From Juglans regia (Eukaryota > Streptophyta > Magnoliopsida > Fagales > Juglandaceae), in contig NC_049911.1 of NCBI RefSeq assembly GCF_001411555.2, forward strand, positions 33,205,044 to 33,269,043: 64,000 nt of DNA. The letters are read 5' to 3'. Under the pieces are notes generated by a model. That model did no database searches. It was not told the origin of the DNA and saw only the letters and a program-made list of their open reading frames with translations. Positions 36,448 to 48,126 of this stretch are shown one piece after another. Made by a program: the position numbers and the translations under genes. Position 1 is the stretch's first letter. The number at the start of each line of letters is the position of its first letter.

Positions 36448-39400
36448 TCAAAGGGGCACGACTATGGGCCCTGGTGGGACCCGCTTCTGAATAGGTGAGC
36501 AATCCCACCCATTTTCCTTGCTATGAGACACAGTAAAATGCTTAGGAACCCAACTTTCCCCAATTGAGCCTCTCTCTCTCAGTAGCTCCCTCTGTTTTTC
36601 CTCAACAGTTCTCTTTGCTTCTCTTGCTTTCTCCCAGTCTTTGCTCAGGATGCACTGGCTCACCTCACTCCACACCACAGCTGATTCACTTGGCCACAAT
36701 TCCTATTGGAAGAAAGATAATCTCAAATCATGCTCAGGTACACAAAGACTCACTTGCGAATGTACATGAAATTTAGCATGCATCTTTGCGTACACATCCC
36801 TGACATGTATATTTTACTAGAAGACAAAACAACTACGTGCCTAACTATTGATTAGCAAAATCATCGACAGACATGATTCGTGCATGCAGTTCTTTTAGTA
36901 GCTCAGTACCTCAAAAAACGGCCCAGCTTAAATTGTGGTAAGGAGTGGGATTCTATATAGAAATTTGGGATTATCAATATAATTGCAGTAATGCATACTT
37001 CTGTTTTTTTTTTTTTTTTGTAAAAAAAGGTCATCTTTTCTTCTCTGGTAGAAGTGTTTGTATACAAGTTGCAGTCTTAATGTGCTTGAAATTAAATGGT
37101 AAGGCCATTATTTCCTATTATGTTTTATGAAAGGCATACTCAAGACAAAAAGAGAAAAAGGGGAAAAGAGAGATAGATGAGTGTTTCACAAGTGAATTAC
37201 CCTAGGATCCTTGACAATAGTAGCATTCAGCCTTGAAATGACTTCTTTTGCATTGTATATATCTGTAAATTCCCCACTATTGATGTCCTTCACTCTGACA
37301 ATTCTGCAATGAGATGAAAAGGTAGCATTTTACTATAGAATTGAGTACTCTTTATAGCAAGAAAGGAGAATAAAGATACTTGTACCTATCCCAGTGACCA
37401 TCAATCTCATAAAGAGTCTTCAACGATGATGACTCGAATATCTTCCCTTTAATATATCGATGATTTCCTCTGCGCCACATAAAAGAACTGCTCTTGCAAC
37501 AATACTCAGCTTCCAGACCAGTTTCTTGGCACTGGATCTTGACATTGCCAACCCAATCTGTCCCAGGACCTGGAAGAAATCTGATTGATAGATTTGGCGC
37601 ATTCATAACATAAGTTTCTCCATGATTTAGTAGCTTCAGCTGCCTTTTTCCCTGCAACACAGCTTCCACTGAAGTACCTATATTGGTTTTTCAAAACATG
37701 TAAGTACCTACTGCTTGAAGGAAGAGAAATAAAATATATGTCGTAGCCAAAGCAGAATGCAGTCTCAAGGTTATCTCCACCAGTCAATGTCACAGACCTG
37801 CGCTGTGCACAAGAATCCTAAATTTTTCAAACGAAAATAGCATACCTTGAATCATTTAGAAGATTTCAAAAATTTGGAAAGTGAACTTCAAAACAAGAAA
37901 AAGCAGAGAAATATATCCTTACTTGGGCAGTTCTTTTTGGACAATATACTAGAGACTGCTGGATCAACACTAAGGAAAAAATGTCAATAAGAGTATACAA
38001 TTGTATCAAATATTCCTATCGATCAATACTACCAGAATCTGATCCCATCTACACCCAAAAAACATATAGTAAAAAACCAGAATCTGTCCCTTCTAAAAAC
38101 CTTCTGAATCGAACTGTCCATAAACAGATCAGGTAGATAGATGCATCACTTAAAGAAATCTTGATCTTGGTGTGGAAGTAGGGGTGGGAAGGGACTACAA
38201 AAGAAAGGTGTAAAAAACTCCTGGAAAAACTATAGCTGTAAATTCAAGGTTCATATACTGCCTTCTGCTTGCATCTACAGACAATACACGGAAAGATAAC
38301 AGGTAAGTTCCACACATAGACCGAAATTTCCCAATTTGATACGGCAAATAATTAGTCCACAATTTCAAAGCCTTTTTTTTTCAGATACGAGTGAATGGCC
38401 ATGGTTCAACTTACAACACATTAAAAAGATGTACTTGCTCAGCAAAAAGTAAAATCATAATACTCTACTATAATTCATGTACCATGGAATTTGGGGGCAA
38501 CACGATGACACCAAGTCAATTCGACATTTTCTTCCTCATTGGTTGCCTGGAGTGCAGATACTGGTGGGTGATGCGAAACCTGAAGACAGGACAAGGAGTG
38601 CAGCCAAAGTAAGGGAAAAAACAAATAAATCTGCTGTTTAAACCAGGACAAGCTGTTCTTGCATCAAGATCGAGTATGGCCAGGCCTTTATAAGTGCTTG
38701 GTACAAAATGTGGCAATCTTTTGACAGCCAAGTGTGTGATAAATGTTACCCTTACACTGTTTGCTCTAGAGAGTTGTAGAAAGCTAATAAGCAACTCAAG
38801 TAGAACATTGTTTCCGCTTGCTAATAAAGTAAAACAAATACCTGTTCAAGTAGAAAATTGAAATTTCCCCTTGAAACATGGTGCGTCTCTCCCAGAACAG
38901 GATTGTAAGGAGCAACACCAAATTTCACAGGACGAAGCGTGGAAATGCTCCATGCTACAACAGCTATGAGTCTTTCATGTGGGCCCTCACCATGGTGGCA
39001 CCTGCTTAACATATCGGTAGCAGTGCAATACACTGTTTCTCCATAGCTCTGAAGTTGCGACTTTGGAAGGTTGAGGAGAGGGGGCAACTAAACTTGCAAA
39101 ATAAACAATAGGTAAAATTGGTAACACGGTAACGCCATGTTAACATCATCACTACTTGTGCTATTGGAAATCACAAACTCTCTATTACATGAAGGTTCAA
39201 ATATGAAATGTGATATCATATTGCCACTAGAGGCATTGTCACTGAGAAAAATACGAAATGCAGCATTATTACCACCTGTCCAAAACTGGCTTCCTACCAC
39301 CATAGCCATTTGTGCTTTATATGCAGTATGAAACAGACTATACTCATGTACAAAGAAAGATTTATTTTTATCAACAGGACTTGGACTCTTAAAACATCCC

Positions 39401-40289
39401 TCAGAAAATGCCCCTGTACTATGTTCTAAAGCATTTAATAATCGACAACATGATAGTTACTTCAAAATTGCCCTTTATCAAGCAAATCGACTATGAACAG
39501 GTAATAATTAGTCACCATAGTCATCTTATATAATTGTAATTGGCGGAATGAATCCAACATTCCACTACTCTTGGCTTTCTAACATCTTTGATGTAGGTAT
39601 GAAACCTCTCCAATGAAATTTGACTAAACTTATGGCATTACCTGTTAATCCTATCAATTGAACCCTCCGAAATATCTCAATTCCATGCCAAATTCTAATT
39701 GTATATAATAGTTTCAGCTATCCCAATTGACCTGAGTTTTGGTATCCATCCCTAAAAAAAGTTATAAGAAATGGGAGAACATGAGGGCGTGTCTCTAGCC
39801 GTTAAATTGTTATAGTTGCTAGATGATATGATTTCAAATACATGCAATGCAAAGTGGATTTTACACATTGATCCAGTAAAAAGTCATCAAGTGGAGTACC
39901 ATTACTTAAGAGTCCCTATATTAATATTAGATAAGTCTTAGAGTATGCAACTCTCGTATATTTTTTTTTTTAAAAAAAAATTAGAATCCACCTTTAAAAA
40001 AATAAAATTTTCATTTAATCTTCAAATTTACCAATTTTTTTCAAAAGAGTCCATTGGACTTTCACACCCCCAAATTTGCAAACATCATTCCTCATAAATA
40101 TACAACGTAGAACTGTAGAAGAGATTGACTTGCCTGAAAGCTTGTGAGATCTGATCCTGGCCTGACATTTTTAAAGAGACTCAAAATAAGTTGGAGAAGA
40201 CTAGGAGCCGTGTAATCAGCATCCGATTCCCCCTCTAAGGTCTCTGGCTTTGTCAGAACAATTATGTTCTCCCTCTTCCCTCCGGTGAC
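36448..40289 (-). CDS. ORP4C: Oxysterol-binding protein-related protein, ORP4 type
   Basis: Six coding exons read right to left: 40289-40134, 39087-38842, 38579-38483, 37677-37386, 37303-37201, 36702-36448. Phases all fit, giving 382 residues plus the start codon and ending in TGA at 36450-36448. Borders are GT-AG except the 40134 donor, which is GC (CAG then GCAAGT). The first visible exon begins VTGGKREN at a TTGCAG acceptor with no in-frame ATG. The start Met must therefore come from a 5' exon I could not place. The protein is the short plant class with only the lipid-transfer domain and no PH domain: FKNVRPGSDLT, then NPVLGETHH, then the signature EQVSHHPP split between exons, then KRQLKLLNHGETYVMN, ending GPIVVPL. 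Such proteins carry sterols or phosphoinositides between membranes. The symbol rests on similarity and on gene neighbours. Confidence 0.92.
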
Positions 40290-40544
40290 CTGCAACACAT
40301 TGCAACATTTCCCAGCACTTACACATCGGTAGTAAATTTTTTCTTACCCAAAAAATAAAAAACTCACTTTTATCTTTTTTATCACTCGACTACAATGGAA
40401 ACCCTCTTTTCACTCTTCCTTCCCTCACGACTCAAGGCACCCTCCCTTTCTCTTTCATTTCCTTCACTTTTTCTCGGATACTTCGCTTTTTGTCCAAGGC
40501 CTTTTCCCATATCACTCGAACTTTGCTCATCCTTTCACCTAGAG

Positions 40545-41000
40545 TTAGCTTTGTTTGAAAATTAAATTATCTCAACTCATAATTATAATTTTTTTAAATT
40601 TTTATATAAAATATAATAAATAATTTTAATTTTTTTAAATTCTTAAATAATAATAATAATAATAAACAATAATATCCTTATAATATTTTATCATTTCAAA
40701 TCAACTCAACTCAATTCAACATCTAAAAATAACCTTAATTTAGTTCAAAGCGGGAGTGGAGATCCAGTGTATTTGGTTTAAACGCAATTCAATTCATCTC
40801 AAACTAATAATTAATCAAATTTATTATTTTTTTAATTACTTATAAAAAAAATTAAATCCATCTCAATCTATTTAATACAATTTAACCTAAAAAATTAAAT
40901 TCATTTTAAATTAAAAAAATTAAACTCATCTCAATGAAATCATAAAATATTATTATTCGTAACTCAATTAAACTTATTTTAACGTCCAAACGTAATTTTA
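40545..41000. mobile_element. Two Tourist-like MITE remnants
   Basis: About 40545-40735 (…CAACTCAACTCAATTCAAC at right) and about 40765-41000 (TTTGGTTTAAACGCAATTC at left, AACGTCCAAACGTAATT at right). Both lie in the presumed first intron or upstream region of the ORP4-type gene. Confidence 0.5.
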
Positions 41001-42617
41001 ATATGTGATTTTACTCCAATAGATTCAATACACCTTCTCGAGATGGGATAGAGAATACACAAAAATTCTTAAAATTTTTTAAAAATTTCTAATTTTATTA
41101 TCAAATATCACTCAAATATAAAATATTTTTTAAAATTCTAATTTTTAATTTTTTATATAATCATCTTCTAATTATTAGTTAAAATAAATTAATGTAACTT
41201 TTATAAACTTTAAAACAAAAATTATATTTAAATATTTAAATAATTTGTTAATTTTATAATATTATATTTACTTTTTTCACTCTGTTTTTTTAAAAATCTA
41301 TAACATATCTTAATTCAGATTTTTAATTATTATTTATATAATAAATAATAAATAATTCTTCTCGGTTTATCTACTTTACACCCTACAAACCGAATTTAAC
41401 AAATGAACCGGCTCTTTCTCTCCCACCCCCAACATCTTCTCTTTCGGCCGAACCCTCCTCGCGTATCTTCCTTTCAATCTTCGCGTATCGCCTGGGAATC
41501 TCCTCGTGCCTTCATCCCCACGTGTCTGAGACAAACAAAGCTGCAGCCGCGTGCGTAAATCTCCTCCCCTCTTCTCTCTGTGAAACCAATCTGCCCCAAA
41601 ATTGGCCGAATGTGTGCAGCTCCTTCGTCTCCTCCTGCCTTCCTCCCCCACAAACTTTGCAATTGGCCGAAAATATCAGTACGTACTCCAACGTGTTCCA
41701 TTTGTTTATTTTTCTTGTTTGCGTAAGTGAGTTATAGACACCAACGGATTCTTCTTTAAAAATGATACAACACTAGTAACGTTTCTGGAAGATGGATTTA
41801 TTTGTCTTGATTGGAGGCCAGGCCCTTGGTAGATATGACTGGTGCATGTAAATCATCTTAATAAGGTAGCCTGTTTTATGGTATAAAAGGGAATTTCTTG
41901 AAGACATGGAAATATGTATTTGGCTTTTACATTACAGCACAGAACAAAGAGTAGAGTTATCCAAAAAATGAAGAAGAAAAGAAGAAAGACGCGGTTTTTG
42001 AATATATGAGAGGTCGTTTTAGTTTTTCATGTTTTCAAATTCAAAGCAGAAATTCTGAAATGAAATACCCAAAACCATTAAACACGAAGGGAAGTTTGGG
42101 GCTTCAAATTTACCTGGAAAGTTACGAATGGTGATCTTCAAATTTACATGCGAGCAGGGAAAGAAAAGCGTCACGTCAATTGTGTAGTGTTAGTTAAGAA
42201 AGAGTCTACTCCAAAGCCGGTCTACTCTCCAACTCCCCACACCAACTGATGTAGCAAACCGGGTTTAAGTGAAAACGGTCTAGTCTTGCCGAATCCACTT
42301 CACTCTCTGCCCTTCCCCCTTTGTCTTCCCTCTCCCCGTGTTCCCTCCCCTGTTTTACAAACACAATATATCTCTCTTTCTCTAGTTCTTTCATCTGCAG
42401 ATTCTCAATGATATAAAAAAAATTATAGTTTGTATTGCTCTCTTCAGAACAAGAAAAATGGAGATAAACGGCCACCAAATAAGATCTTCTCCAAAAAAAA
42501 AGAGCTCCCTTCCCATTAAAAAAAATCTCCAGGTATAATATTAAGATGCGATTCTTCCCCTATTTTACCCACTCCCCCCATATCCCGAATCATCCCAAGT
42601 GGCCTTCAAATTTTTTT
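41001..42617. other. Likely upstream region of the ORP4-type gene
   Basis: About 41390-41700 is GC-richer and CT-rich on the plus strand (GA-rich on the minus strand), as in plant leaders. The missing first exon may lie here. I found no ATG directly followed by a convincing donor, so its position is open. A second CT-rich island lies at 42290-42390. Nothing else is recognised. Confidence 0.4.
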
Positions 42618-43050
42618 CCCTCCCCTGCAGAACCTTTCACCACAAACGACTCTGATGTTCTCTCTCGCATTGTTCAGATTTATATATTTGGATTTTCCTC
42701 GATCTTCTGCAAACGTGCTTTTGTAGACATATAAAGGGTAAATGCTAAGACCCTGTACACTACACCAAGGCTTTGGTAGGCTAAGTGCAAGATAGTCTTC
42801 CAAGACTCCTTCTGAAATGCAGCAGTTAATGTCAATCCAGTTACAATTCAAGTACTCTGTTGTTATGATAATTACGGATGTTTTTGGATTACTAAAATTG
42901 TTAGTCCAAATTACGAGCAAATCTGCCGCAGAAGAAGAAGAGGAAAAAAGAAAAAAAAAATGCAAGGGGGAAAAAAGGAGGATAGTGCGAGAGAGAGAAA
43001 CCTCGGAGTCGTCTGTGAACGATGCGGGTGAAAGGTTTTGCAGGGGAGGG
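42618..43050. mobile_element. MULE-like element with long inverted ends
   Basis: CCCTCCCCTGCAGAACCTTT at the left faces AAAGGTTTTGCAGGGGAGGG at the right. With gaps, the similarity runs on for about 70-80 bases per side (…CGACTCTGATG and …CGACTCCGAGG in the complement). Flanks AAATTTTTTT and AAAATTTTTG could be a 9-base target duplication but are low-complexity. No transposase is visible in the 433 bp. Confidence 0.65.
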
Positions 43051-44222
43051 AAAATTTTTGAAAATTTAAAAAATAATACTAGGCATACCTCCTTTTGTTA
43101 ATTACCTCATTTGCCCTTACAATGAAAAAGTTGCTCTGCTAGGGTTAGCTACCTACTCATGCGTTATGGCTGCCGCCGGGGCTCCAAGGGCAACCAGGCA
43201 CCGACAATGAGAACAGGGTCGTTTGCGGACAGGGTCTCGCAGTCTCCTATGCCTTTACCCGAGGTGAACATTCCTATGAAGCCTCCAAAAATGATAGATG
43301 AGGAGCTGTGTGTGATGTTCTCCCCGGAGGAAATCCACAAATCGGCTCAACCTTTTGTCTTCTCTCTTGTGATGAAGTTCCTGCGACAACGACCTAGCTT
43401 GGATGTGATCAGGTCTTTTGTGCGTAGCCGATGGGGTCTGGAATCTCAACCTATGGTTTCCAGTATGAGGAAACCAATACATGTATTCCTCAGATTTTCA
43501 AAGGCGGACGATTTCCTCAAGGATTTCTCTCAGGAAGCATGTGATGTGGAAGGAGTGCCTTATAGATTTTTCCATTGGACGACAAACTTCAATGAAAATG
43601 CGGAACTAGCCCGTGTTCCGGTTTGGGTTGTTCTCCCGGGGTTGCCCCCAAATTTCTACCATGAGGCTTTCCTTCGGAACTTGCTCTTGCCGATTGGAAG
43701 GTACATCTGTTGTGATAATAGTACTCGGTGTGCGACACACACAGATGGTGCCAGGATCTGCGTAGAGATGGACGCGGTGGCGGAACCTCGGCAGGGTTTT
43801 GGATTGGTGCTCCCCGGCAGCCTAGCAGTAGATTCCAGGTAATTGAATACGAAACCTTGCTTGCCTATTGTGTTCATTGTAGTATCCAGGGGCATAATAA
43901 AAACACTTGTAAGAAAGATTTTCCAAAAGAAAAAATTGATGGGGGAAGGGGTGAACGTGGAAAGGAGGGCCTGAAGTGGGTAAAAAAATCAAGGGGTGAG
44001 AAGAGGGATGCTGCTGAACTTGAAGAAGGTGAAATAGAAATTGAAAAACAAAGTGGTAAGGAATTGTGTAAAGTTTCAAATTTTGTGGAAGATATAGTTC
44101 TGGATGGAAACGTAGTTACAACAGGGGAGAGTAATGTTTTAAAGGAGACGGGCTTCTCAATCCCGGAAATGGAGGAAGATGAAGTTGTGGTTGTTGAGGA
44201 TGCTGAACAAATACCGGAAGTT

Positions 44223-44253
44223 ACGGCCCTTGTTTTTTTTAAACAAGGGCCGT
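44223..44253. repeat. Perfect 13-bp hairpin in LINE ORF1
   Basis: ACGGCCCTTGTTT, five T, then AAACAAGGGCCGT. It marks the left edge of a segment of about 230-260 bp foreign to ORF1 (to about 44490). That segment has TCGGTCAGTATT near its left end and its approximate complement near 44470. It also holds three TATCTCGAAA-type repeats at 44404-44450. Confidence 0.75.
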
Positions 44254-44753
44254 GTTTTTTTCGGTCAGTATTTTTTTTTTTAAACTATAAGTTTATTTTT
44301 TAACTCTCAATTTAGACTAGACTATTTATAATTTATATATATATTTATATATAGACTATTATTTTAAAATATAATTTTGAAATATAATTTATTTATAATC
44401 GATTATCTCGAAATATTATCTCGAAACGCTATCTCGAAACGGTATCGAAATCAAAATATTTTATTTCAATACTCTGACCGATACGATATTCAGCAGATTA
44501 TTTAAAATATTGGTATATCCCGTTCTCTCTCCGCGAGGGAAGGGAATATGGAAGGGTCTCATATACAAATGGAGAGGATGTTATGTCTGACAATGAAGAG
44601 AGAAGCAAGAGTGCTGGGGAAAAACAATAACCGAAACTGAGTTCTATTCGGGCCAAAAGCAGGCCGGCAAAGCTAAACTTATGATAAACTCAATCTTGTT
44701 TTGGAATATTAAAGGGCAAGTCCTCTCAAAAAAGGTTCATTAAGGGTTCGTTT

Positions 44754-44923
44754 GGAACATAAACTACTTTCAACTCATCATTACAACTTTTTTAAATCTC
44801 AACATAAAATATAATAAACAATTCAACTTTTTCAAATTTTAAAATAATAATAATATTAAAAAATAATATTCTAATAATATTTTATCATCTCAATTCAACT
44901 CACTTCAACATTTAAACTCACCC
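44754..44923. mobile_element. Tourist-like MITE inside LINE ORF2
   Basis: A 170-bp element with ends GGGTTCGTTTGG and AAACTCACCC, flanked by TAA (44751-44753 and 44924-44926). Removing it rejoins ORF2 endonuclease sequence on both sides, so it came after the LINE. Confidence 0.75.
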
Positions 44924-45027
44924 TAAAATGATCAAAGAAAAGAAACCGACTATTATAGCTTTAACAGAACCTTTTGGTGATCTTCAACAATTGAAATGGT
45001 TACAAAGTGACATTTCTTTTGAATGTT

Positions 45028-45400
45028 GAAATGATTTTATCTTATCTCATCATCTAAACATCACTAAAAAATAAATTATGTTTAATTTTAAATCTTTTAT
45101 CTAATTATTATAACTTTTCTAAATTTTTTTAGATAAAATACAAAAGTAATTTAACTTTTTTAAATCACAAAATAAAAATAATATTAAAAAATAATATTCT
45201 AATAAATATATTTTAACTTTATAACATTTGTATTTAACTTTTTCTTTCCTTTTCTCAAAACTCTATAAAATATTTTAATTTAAAATTTTTTTCTGATATT
45301 TAAATTATTTCATCATTATTTATAAAAATATTTTTTTACTATTCATATATTTTTTTATCTCATCTCGTATAAATATCATGCAATATCTAAATATACCCAA
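45028..45400. mobile_element. Tourist-like MITE, long copy
   Basis: It begins near GAATGTTGAAATG, with inner CTTATCTCATCATCTAAAC, and ends about ATCTCATCTCGTATAA. It follows the LINE remnant directly. Termini are uncertain. Confidence 0.45.
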
Positions 45401-45533
45401 ACCAGCACTCAATCCATGCAAAAGAAGCTGTTGGACGCCTGTTTCGTGGGTTTTGCAGCGAAGAAACCAAGAAATCGAACATAAGTTATTGATTACATTT
45501 TTCCAACATTATGGGCTCGTTAGAATTGTGATT

Positions 45534-45630
45534 TTGCCAACAGTATGATGGTCTAATGATATATGCTCATCCTTCAGATAAAAAATCTGAGTTCAAAATC
45601 CACTCCGTTATTTAAAAATAAATAAAAAAA
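45534..45630 (+). mobile_element. tRNA-derived SINE with 10-bp target duplication
   Basis: Flanked by a perfect AATTGTGATT (45524-45533 and 45631-45640). The body carries an A-box-like TGGTCTAATGATATATGC and a B-box-like GAGTTCAAAATCC at RNA polymerase III spacing. It ends in A-rich sequence. The cloverleaf is not intact, so it is a SINE and not a tRNA gene. Confidence 0.8.
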
Positions 45631-45678
45631 AATTGTGATTCAAAGTTATCGCAACTCTAGCTACCATCCAAAAGTCTA

Positions 45679-46174
45679 AGGTACATTTGGATAGTGAGAA
45701 TATTTGAGAAGTGTTGAAAATGTTTGTGAATAGTTATGAGTAGAGATTGAAGTGAGTTTGTGAGTCCCATTAAGAATATTTTGAGTTATTTGGATATGTA
45801 AAGTATGTTGAGTTGTTGACTTTTAGATAAGTAGTTAAAAAAGGTGTGAGTCTCATAAATATTATAGTGATTTTATTTTTAATAATAAATATTATAGTGA
45901 TTTTATTATAGTAATTTTTTAATATTAATAAATATTATAATGATTTTATTTTTAATTTATATATAATAATGATAAATATTATAACGATTTTATTTTTTAT
46001 TTATATATAATAGTGATAAGTATTATAGAATGTTTGTGAATAGTTATGATTAGAGATTGAAGTGGGTTTGTGGGTACCATTGAGAGTATTTTAAATTGTT
46101 TGGCATGTGAAGTATTTTCAAAAGTACGAGAATACTTGGAAAGTGTTGAGAATACTTTGGTAACCAAACATAGC
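45679..46174. mobile_element. Foldback MITE with inner tandem repeats
   Basis: It starts GGTACATTTGGATAG and ends GGTAACCAAACATAGCC. The centre (about 45870-46025) holds four imperfect copies of AAATATTATAGTGATTTTAT. TGTTTGTGAATAGTTATGA is repeated near both sides of that core (45730, 46030). Confidence 0.55.
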
Positions 46175-46267
46175 CTAAATGGTTGCTGTTTTGAGTTAAT
46201 GCGGTTGCTGTTCCAAAAAGTCCGAAAGTACACAACAATTTGCTTTTGAAATTTGGACGGTACGAAG

Positions 46268-46869
46268 TATGGGTGGGTGTACAACAACTGCTGGAATCGG
46301 CCGTGAACTGATAAGATCGATCGCCAGAGTATTGAACTGATCAAAACCGACAAAAAACCAATCGGTGGTCAAGAAGAATTGAGAGAAAATCGATATCAGT
46401 GGTTCGGCGCCGATTTGAATTCTTGGAAAACTATTAAACCGGCTAATCCAAACTTTTTTTTTAATATATGTATATAAAACGGCGTCATTTCACTTAAATC
46501 GATGTTGTCACTTAAATGAGTAAGACAATGTCGATTTACACTGTTTTAAAACTTTAAAGTTTTAAAAGCCAAACGACATCATTTCAAAATGAATTAATAA
46601 CTACCCCTAACCCCTCTTCTTCTTCCCTGAGTCGTCTTCTTCTTCCATGGCAGCGACGACGCGACGTTTCTTTCCTTCTTCCTCAGTTCCTCATCCTTCA
46701 TAGAAGACGCCGACGGTAGATTGAAGACTGCACCAACACACGTCAAAACCTATATGATCGGTTTCTTCTCCCCAAACCCATATTTTCGACCAATAGACCC
46801 ATAGCAGATGTTGTTGGTGTCTCAATTTTGCGCCGAAACTGACGTCGAACTCATCAGTGTACAGCCCTA
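46268..46869. mobile_element. hAT-type element with 8-bp target duplication
   Basis: 602 bp between perfect copies of GTACGAAG (46260-46267 and 46870-46877). The ends are TATGGGTGGGTGTACA and TGTACAGCCCTA, partly complementary. The 8-bp duplication fits the hAT superfamily. The inside has CGGTTCGGCGCCG-like sequence and a short ORF (ATGGCAGCGACGACG) but no transposase. Confidence 0.8.
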
Positions 46870-46914
46870 GTACGAAGCAAGTCATGCGTATGTTGTCTTA
46901 TTTTATAATATTTT

Positions 46915-48126
46915 ATTTTAAAAAATTATATTCATCATTCTTATACTACATATTATATATTATTTTATTTTATCAAATGTGTAGTATATGAATAATGAGT
47001 ATAAAAATTTAATAAATTTAAATAAAATAAATAAAATTTTTAAAAAAATTAAGAATTAAATTAAATATAATGTATAATATATAAAAATGATGAATAACAA
47101 AAAATCTTTTATTTTATTTCTTACCATTTTAGTTTTTACTATACTAATAACGAGAGTAGGAGGCTCTTTGATGTTGAGCTAAGTTGCTAACGGTTCTGCT
47201 GCAATTGGGTCAGTTGCTGCTCCTATATTTATTTAATGCAACCTTTCAAGCATCATGTAGCCACTTTTATTACGCCAACTACTCTGCAATGTATTAATTA
47301 TTTTATATTAAATTTATTTTTTTAACTTTAATTAAAAAATATTATCCTAACAACAGTTAAAAAATTAAAAATAGATGGAAAAAAATAATTTTTTGTTAAA
47401 TTTATACACTCTATAATTATAAATATAATTTCTTTTAAAAATATGATTAACAAAAAAAATTATAGATAAAATTTCTCATTTATTTTTATAAAACTTCTCA
47501 ACTCATATATAATCATTATAATTTTCACAAATTATCATATAAAATAAAATAAATAATTTAATTTTTTCAAATCTCAAAATAAAAATAATATTAAAAAATA
47601 TTTTATAATAATATTTTATTTAACTTTCAATTTTTATCTCAATTCATCTCATCTTATTTGTAAAAACAAATGAGGTCATTTTTTGAATTCATAAATCATG
47701 TCTTTCTTTCTATAAACTTTGAAAAATAGTTTGACAACAAAATTATAGATGATAAATCTTTAATATCTATTAAATATTACAAATCTCTTATATATATATA
47801 TATTAAATATTTGTAATATGCATTATAAAACCTTTCTAACAGATATTGATTGATTATAAATCCTACCGACACATGGTATTAACAGTACTTAGTAAAGTCC
47901 AAAATCCGAGTGCACCAAAAAAAGGTCGGTAGTTTAAGGTCACACGAAGATCGTCTTCAAAGCGCTGACAAAAATATATATCCTTCCTGGATTGGGATCA
48001 GCAATTCCATCCCATCACCTAAAACGCATGATCTACAATTCTCCAACAAAATCTTATCCGCCACCCGCCATCCATCCTTCGACTATTCACCATGGCCTCA
48101 GTCTTAGTCGAGAAAATTAATATTAA
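46915..48126. other. AT-rich transposon debris, no gene
   Basis: Around 46915-47100 lies a palindromic MITE-like stretch (ACTACATATTATATATTA against its complement). About 47510-47680 is another degenerate Tourist-like copy (AATTCATCTCATCTTATTTG). The short ORF at 47910-48107 has no recognisable family. Confidence 0.4.

Larger units (their letters stand above)
43166..45025 (+). mobile_element. L1-type LINE, 5' part, with nested MITEs
   Basis: An ATG at 43166 (MAAAGAPR) or the overlapping frame from 43159 leads into ORF1. ORF1 has a DUF4283 region (SFADRVSQSP, then HVFLRFSKADDFL, then WVVLPGLPPNFYHE). After a frame change it has a CCHC-type knuckle (YCVHCSIQGHNKNTCKK). Its tail KSRPAKLNL ends in TGA at 44682-44684. 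ORF2 starts at ATG 44681 (MINSILFWNIKG, the endonuclease N-terminus), sharing ATGA. ORF2 is split by a Tourist-like MITE and resumes as KEKKPTIIALTEPFGDL, then is cut near 45025 by another MITE. Reverse transcriptase is missing. Confidence 0.8.

Noticed and set aside
43255..44079. Minus-strand ORFs at the LINE
   Set aside because: They are the reverse of DUF4283 and zinc-knuckle coding sequence and show no family features.
45534..45630. tRNA gene
   Set aside because: The A- and B-box-like motifs are present, but no acceptor stem or anticodon arm forms, and the segment has target duplications and an A-rich tail, so it is a SINE.
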